A program made the position numbers and the translations under genes. A stretch of DNA of 11,667 nucleotides from JAKZSU01 sp047517485 (lineage in GTDB: Bacteria > Pseudomonadota > Alphaproteobacteria > UBA7887). Positions 6,163-11,667 of this stretch are shown here, one piece after another (the stretch's first letter is position 1; each line of letters opens with the position of its first letter). Below the pieces are notes generated by a model that ran no database searches, was not told where the DNA came from, and was given only the letters and a program-made list of their open reading frames with translations. The stretch lies in assembly GCA_047517485.1 (NCBI GenBank), contig JAKZSU010000077.1, forward strand, positions 1-11,667, in the 5' to 3' direction.

Positions 6163-6243
6163 CCTCCGGTGGGCCAACTTGGCTTTTCGGATGCGTTGCG
6201 ACGCTCGGCCGATGCACACACATCGCCCGTCGCGCCGCGCCTA
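6089..6243. repeat. Imperfect inverted repeat interleaved with the 21-bp repeat
   Basis: The core at 6105-6124 matches the reverse complement of 6209-6228 in 18 of 20 positions, and weaker similarity extends outward to about 6089 and 6243. One arm lies inside the loop of the 21-bp hairpin (6067-6162) and the other outside it, so the two stems cannot both form as simple nested hairpins. This points to a rearranged or mosaic interior. Confidence 0.75.
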
Positions 6244-6256
6244 CCCGAAAAGCCAA
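6179..6256. repeat. 12-bp perfect inverted repeat in the right half of the MITE
   Basis: TTGGCTTTTCGG (6179-6190) is the exact reverse complement of CCGAAAAGCCAA (6245-6256). Imperfect matching continues outward to about 6169 and 6264, where it meets the right terminal repeat. The right arm of the interleaved repeat (6209-6228) lies in its loop. Confidence 0.85.
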
Positions 6257-6308
6257 TTTGCCCATCAAACTGCTTCCAACTAACCTTGAAAGGCTCTAGC
6301 GTCCCGGC

Positions 6309-6902
6309 ATGACCAACGCATCAGTCGCCGCCGACCCTGCGTGCCAAGAGCTACTCGCGGTCATCGGCCAAGGCCGAGCGCTAACGCCGCGCGAATGGGC
6401 GCGGGAAAGCGGTTTGCCGAAACCGGTCGTCGAGACGCACCTCGAAGCGCTGGAAGCCTCCGGCGTGGTACGTTTGCGTTGGCAAGGCCCGCATCGCTAT
6501 TTCGCCGCGGCGCGAACGGCGGACGCGCCGCCTCCTCGCGTGACGACCGGGCCCCGCGATCCGGCGATGCGCCGTGCGCGGGTGTGTTACGGCCATCTGG
6601 GCGGCGATATCGCGGTGCGGATGTTCGATCGCTTGGCGGCGCGGGATTTGATCACCGTCTCGGACGACGCGGTGCGCCTGACCGCGGCGGGCACGACGTT
6701 TGTCGATGGGATCGGTGTCGATCGAAAACTGGGAAAACCCTGCCTCGATTGGAGTAACCGGCGTAGCCATCTGGCGGGGCCGCTGGGTAAAGCGTTTCTC
6801 AAGCGGTTTTATGAATTGGGCTGGGCGGTGCGCGACCCGGATTCGCGGCTGGTGAGCTTTTCGCCCAGCGGCGAACAGGGCTTCGACGGGTTATTCGGCT
6901 GA
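6309..6902 (+). CDS. ArsR-type winged-helix transcriptional regulator
   Basis: The 197-residue product has an N-terminal winged helix (about 12-66): TPREWARESGLPKPVVETHLEALEASG-like helix-turn-helix followed by the wing VVRLRWQGPHRYF. The C-terminal half has the conserved blocks RVCYGHLGGD (91-100) and CLDWSNRRSHLAG (145-157), typical of a widespread group of ArsR-family regulators whose ligand is generally unknown. Cys93, His96, Cys145, Asp147 and His154 are possible metal or redox sites, which is inference. ATG 6309 lies nine bases after the MITE end; the only ribosome-site candidate (GAAAGG, 6288-6293) is inside the MITE terminal repeat and too far away, so expression may depend on, or be reduced by, the insertion. 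Its last 12 bases overlap the 3' end of the convergent meaB. Confidence 0.82.
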   Translation: MTNASVAADPACQELLAVIGQGRALTPREWARESGLPKPVVETHLEALEASGVVRLRWQGPHRYFAAARTADAPPPRVTTGPRDPAMRRARVCYGHLGGDIAVRMFDRLAARDLITVSDDAVRLTAAGTTFVDGIGVDRKLGKPCLDWSNRRSHLAGPLGKAFLKRFYELGWAVRDPDSRLVSFSPSGEQGFDGLFG

Positions 6903-7876
6903 GCCGAGAAACCCGTGCAACAGCTGGAGCGCGGCTGCGGTTGGGCTTAGGGTGCCTTCGGAGACCCGGGCCTCGATGTCGGGAAGTTGGTTTGCAACCG
7001 CCGTGGAGTCGCGGAGGCGGGCCTGCAAGGTCTCCGATATTTCCGCCCACATCCAGGCCAGCGCCTGGGTCGATCGGCGGACGGTAATTTCGCCGGCCTC
7101 GTTCATCGCCTTTTGATAGGCCGACACGGCCTGCCACACCTCGGGCACGCCGGTGCCCTCGATCGCCGAGGCCGCGAGCACGGTCGGCGTCCAATGGATT
7201 GACAGCGGCCTCAACAAGTAGAGCGCGCTCTGATACTGCGCCCGGGTCATTTCCGCCTGGGGCGCCAGCCCCCCATCGGCCTTGTTGACGACGAGTAGGT
7301 CGGCGATCTCGATGATGCCGCGCTTGATGCCCTGTAACTCGTCGCCGCCGCCAGGCGCGACGAGGAGGACGAACATGTCGACGAGATCGCGCACCGCGAC
7401 CTCGGACTGGCCGACCCCGACGGTCTCGACGATGACCACGTCGAAGCCGGCGGCCTCGCAGGCATGCAGCGCTTCGCGGGTCCGCCGCGCGACCCCGCCG
7501 AGGGTGCCGCCGGACGGGCTCGGGCGGATGAAGGCATCCGCATGGCGCGACAGCTGTTCCATGCGCGTCTTGTCGCCAAGGATCGAGCCGCCGCCGCGTG
7601 TGCTCGACGGATCAACCGCGAGCACCGCGAGGCGGTGGCCGTGCTCGATCACGTGCAAACCAAAGGTCTCGATGAACGTCGATTTGCCGACCCCGGGGGC
7701 GCCCGAGATGCCGATGCGGATCGCCTTGCCGGCGTGCGACAGCAGGCCGTCGAGGAGGACCTCGGCGTCGGCGCGATGATCGCTTCGCGTCGATTCGATC
7801 AAGGTGATGGCTTGCGCCAGGGCGCGGCGGTCGCCGCCGCGGATCGCCGCGACGCGGGCGTCTGTGTCGGGGGTGC

Positions 7877-7880
<4 letters not shown>
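6891..7880 (-). CDS. meaB: Methylmalonyl-CoA mutase-associated GTPase MeaB
   Basis: MeaB (ArgK/G3E SIMIBI-class GTPase) protects methylmalonyl-CoA mutase and gates loading and release of its adenosylcobalamin cofactor in the cytoplasm. The 329 residues are full length. Motifs in order are the P-loop GAPGVGKST (60-68), DPSSTRGGGS (90-99), ETVGVGQSE (152-160, switch region) and NKADG (199-203, guanine specificity), with a helical C-terminal arm used for dimerisation. The start codon is GTG at 7880-7878, overlapping the mutase stop as GTGA, so the chaperone is translationally coupled to its client enzyme. An alternative downstream start would lose the conserved N-terminal helix. The stop at 6891 lies inside the 3' end of the convergent ArsR-type gene. 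Confidence 0.95.
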
Positions 7881-10030
<2,150 letters not shown>

Positions 10031-10082
10031 GGTGTCGTGTCGTCCCGAAAGCTGGTGCGAAAGCGCCGAAGTCTATAGTTTT

Positions 10083-10096
10083 TTCGCAAACGCGAA
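10083..10096. promoter_or_regulatory. Small palindrome between the divergent mutase and hydrolase genes
   Basis: TTCGC-AAAC-GCGAA is an inverted repeat with 5-base arms, placed in the 92-base gap between divergent starts (10030 and 10123). A TATAGT hexamer (10074-10079) sits just upstream of it. A divergent-promoter regulator could bind here, but the arms are short and no clear -35 box is visible for either direction. Confidence 0.3.
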
Positions 10097-10122
10097 CAGC
10101 TCTACACCACAGGGAACTTTCA

Positions 10123-11064
10123 ATGACCGAACTCCATCCGCAGCTCAAGGCGATGCTCGAAGACGTCGCCACCGCGAACTATCCCGACCAGATCGAGGTG
10201 CCGATCGACGAGGCGCGGCGGATTACCGTCGAACGCGCCCAGCGCTTTTACGGCCCGGCCGAGCCGGTGGCGCGCGTCGAGGCCTTGACGATTCCCGGAC
10301 CGGCGGGTCCGCTGAAGGCGCGGCTCTATGCGGTGGAATCGGAGGCGCCTTTACCGGTGGTGGTCTATTTCCACGGCGGCGGCTGGGTGCTCGGCGATAT
10401 CGACAGCCACGACAAGGGGGTGCGCGTGATCACCAATGCGGCTGGGTGCCTGAGCGTATCGGTGGAATATCGCATGGCGCCGGAGCACCCCTTCCCCGCC
10501 GCGCCCGACGATTGTTTCGCGGCGTTGACGTGGATCGCCGCGAACGCTGCGTCGTTCAGCGGCGATCCCAGTCGTTTGGCGGTGGCCGGCGACAGCGCCG
10601 GCGGCAATCTCGCCGCGGTGTGCGCGCTGATGGCGAAAGAGCGCGGCGGCCCGGCGCTCGCCTTCCAACTGCTGATCTATCCGGTGGTCGATTACGGCAT
10701 GGAAAACGGCGCCTACCAGGATCACGCCGACACCCTGGTGCTCAACCGCGACCGCATGGCCTATTTCTGGGATCTCTACGTGCCCGATGCGGCGCACCGC
10801 ACCGACTGGCGCGCGGCGCCGTTGCTCGCGCCCGATCATTCCGGCCTGCCGCCGGCGCTGATCCTCGGCTCCGGCATCGATCCGCTCTACGCCGAGGGCG
10901 TGGCGTATACCGAAAAGCTCAAGGCGGCGGGAGTCGCCGCCGAGCATGTCGGTTTTCCGCGCATGACCCACGCGTTCTTCCAGGCCCCTACGCTACTCGA
11001 CGATTCCCGCGACGCCGTCGATCGCGCCGGCGCGGCGCTGCGGCGAGCGTTCGGGACCGGGTAG
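10123..11064 (+). CDS. Alpha/beta hydrolase, hormone-sensitive-lipase family esterase
   Basis: This 313-residue cytoplasmic protein is a family IV (HSL-like) carboxylesterase. It shows the oxyanion-hole motif HGGG (84-87) within VVYFHGGGWVLGD, the nucleophile elbow GDSAGG with Ser158, the acid in GSGIDPLYAEG (Asp253), and His283 in MTHAFF: a complete catalytic triad. There is no signal peptide. The natural substrate is likely a short-chain ester but cannot be read from sequence. ATG 10123 has AGGGA (10111-10115) seven bases upstream. It is divergent from the methylmalonyl-CoA mutase, which might mean shared control, or nothing. An imperfect hairpin spans the stop codon (CCGGG-TAG-CCCGG, 11057-11069) but lacks a T-tract. 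Confidence 0.92.
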   Translation: MTELHPQLKAMLEDVATANYPDQIEVPIDEARRITVERAQRFYGPAEPVARVEALTIPGPAGPLKARLYAVESEAPLPVVVYFHGGGWVLGDIDSHDKGVRVITNAAGCLSVSVEYRMAPEHPFPAAPDDCFAALTWIAANAASFSGDPSRLAVAGDSAGGNLAAVCALMAKERGGPALAFQLLIYPVVDYGMENGAYQDHADTLVLNRDRMAYFWDLYVPDAAHRTDWRAAPLLAPDHSGLPPALILGSGIDPLYAEGVAYTEKLKAAGVAAEHVGFPRMTHAFFQAPTLLDDSRDAVDRAGAALRRAFGTG

Positions 11065-11085
11065 CCCGGACGGTCATGGTCATGA

Positions 11086-11478
11086 CTAATCTCGGTGATC
11101 GTTGGCCGCTAAATCGGGGATATTCGCGGGCGAGGTTGAGTCGCGCTCGGGAGCGTGCTCCGTCAGACCGGTTAACTTGCGGTAGCGCACCAAGAATTGG
11201 CTGGATTGCGTGCCGGCGAGCCGCACCCAGCTCGGTTTTCCAAAAGCTTTCACCACCTGATCCCTGACCACGGCTTTGTCCGTCTCGAACAATTGCCGCG
11301 ACAGGTAGTCCGAATCGACTTTTTCGAACTTCTTGAAGCGATCGGGGAATGCGTTTTCTACCGCGCCGAACGAGACCAACCAGGGCTCCGGAATTGACTC
11401 CGGCGTCTCGGTCGCGTCCTTGTCGGAAAATAGCTTTTCCACCCATTTATATGGCGCGGTTACACCGCGGTTAAGCAT
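11086..11478 (-). CDS. Orphan hypothetical protein, possibly truncated at its 5' end
   Basis: I do not recognise this 130-residue product. From ATG 11478 it reads as a normal soluble protein (MLNRGVTAPYKWVEKLF..., then PEPWLVSFGAVENAFPDRF and DYLSRQLFETDKAVVRDQVV), with mixed charges, several aromatic residues and a polar C-terminus. There is no signal peptide or membrane span. No good ribosome site precedes ATG 11478, and the same frame stays open and protein-like (RFHNKLRFLA) back to the insertion sequence end at about 11530, so the true N-terminus may have been cut off by the IS. The stretch is visibly less GC-rich than the genes to its left, which suggests a different origin. It converges on the hydrolase gene. 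Confidence 0.5.
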   Translation of the reverse strand: MLNRGVTAPYKWVEKLFSDKDATETPESIPEPWLVSFGAVENAFPDRFKKFEKVDSDYLSRQLFETDKAVVRDQVVKAFGKPSWVRLAGTQSSQFLVRYRKLTGLTEHAPERDSTSPANIPDLAANDHRD

Positions 11479-11529
11479 GGCGAGAAAACGAAGTTTATTG
11501 TGGAAACGTTTGACCCCTCGCGCTGTGCC

Positions 11530-11667
11530 TGTAGCGCACCCGGTTCCTTGGACACAAGTTTGTCTCACGCGGCGGGCCTGATTGAGATCGCGGCGTGCCA
11601 CGCCTGACGAGCTTGAGCGGGGCTCAGGTAGCCGTTCTTTTCGACGATCCACTGGGCATTGTAGAGT
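11530..11667 (-). mobile_element. 3' end of an IS3-family insertion sequence (continues past the window)
   Basis: The element comprises the end of a transposase (11565-11667) plus a putative terminal inverted repeat beginning TGTAGCGCACCC at 11530, read inward on the plus strand. The repeat starts with TG and has ACCC and then TGGACAC at spacings that resemble my recollection of the IS3 terminal repeat. The other end lies outside the window, so the repeat pair and target duplication cannot be checked here. Confidence 0.6.
11565..11667 (-). CDS. IS3-family transposase (OrfB/integrase), C-terminal fragment at window edge
   Basis: Read on the minus strand, the last 33 full codons encode LYNAQWIVEKNGYLSPAQAR followed by a Trp/Ala-rich tail and a TGA stop at 11567-11565. 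The YNxxWxxEKxGxxSPxxAR pattern is the typical C-terminus of the DDE integrase-type transposase OrfB of IS3-family elements. The rest of the gene, including the catalytic residues, lies beyond the right edge, so whether it is intact cannot be told. Confidence 0.75.
   Translation of the reverse strand, partial: LYNAQWIVEKNGYLSPAQARQAWHAAISIRPAA

Larger units (their letters stand above)
6032..6299. mobile_element. MITE-like element with 35-bp terminal inverted repeats (IS630/Tc1-mariner type target)
   Basis: The outer 35 bases (6032-6066) are the reverse complement of 6265-6299 with a single mismatch. Both ends begin in CTAG; taking TA (6033-6034 and 6297-6298) as the duplicated target leaves a 262-bp element, 6035-6296. 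IS630-family elements insert at CTAG and duplicate TA, so a non-autonomous IS630-type MITE is the best reading. The interior has no credible gene; short open frames ending LPTNLERL are translations of the terminal repeat. It holds several internal inverted repeats (listed separately). It fills the gap between the divergent AhpD-like and ArsR-type genes and ends only nine bases before the ArsR start. Confidence 0.85.

Noticed and set aside
6032..6312. Small open frames on both strands of the MITE ending in LPTNLERL or similar
   Set aside because: These peptides are translations of the terminal inverted repeat, a common source of false small proteins around such elements; no ribosome sites.
11057..11069. 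Hairpin CCGGG-TAG-CCCGG over the hydrolase stop codon as a terminator
   Set aside because: The stem is only 5 bp and there is no T-tract on either side, so it is not convincing as an intrinsic terminator.

Overview
This is a GC-rich window (roughly two thirds G+C by eye) with short intergenic gaps, ATGA/GTGA stop-start overlaps and Gram-negative envelope genes (porin, signal peptides). The gene content fits an alphaproteobacterium, possibly Rhodospirillales-like. The taxon is an inference from gene style, not a proof.

Layout. (1) 1-173: no gene I can support. (2) 174-1481: a two-gene membrane operon, an unknown six-helix protein followed by an NrtS-like (nitrate/nitrite transporter family) protein. 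It is headed by a sigma70-type promoter whose -10 box lies inside a near-perfect 20-bp palindrome; a second copy of the palindrome sits just before the ribosome binding site. (3) 1482-5336: a four-gene cassette of coiled-coil outer-membrane porin, secreted FMN-binding protein with an SGAT flavinylation motif, PepSY-type transmembrane protein, and secreted hephaestin/ceruloplasmin-like two-domain multicopper oxidase. It is preceded by a 19-bp perfect inverted repeat of Fur-box form and a terminator-like hairpin. (4) 5346-5948 (minus): an AhpD/carboxymuconolactone decarboxylase-like protein, convergent with the oxidase. (5) 6032-6299: a 262-bp MITE-like element with 35-bp near-perfect terminal inverted repeats inside duplicated CTAG targets, with nested internal inverted repeats. 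(6) 6309-6902: an ArsR-type winged-helix regulator. (7) 6891-10030 (minus): methylmalonyl-CoA mutase and its GTPase chaperone MeaB, overlapping by a GTGA junction. (8) 10123-11064: an HSL-family alpha/beta hydrolase, divergent from the mutase. (9) 11086-11667: a less GC-rich stretch with an orphan ORF and the 3' end of an IS3-family insertion sequence that runs off the right edge.

How the genes may work together. The mutase/MeaB pair is the terminal step of propionyl-CoA/branched-chain degradation. The most interesting unit is the porin/FMN/PepSY/multicopper oxidase cassette. The PepSY protein could pass electrons across the inner membrane to the covalently bound FMN of its neighbour, while the ferroxidase-like copper protein carries out periplasmic metal or oxygen chemistry. 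The Fur-like box suggests iron control. Together this reads as a candidate envelope iron-redox (reductase plus ferroxidase) system. The domain calls are sequence-based; the joint function is inference.
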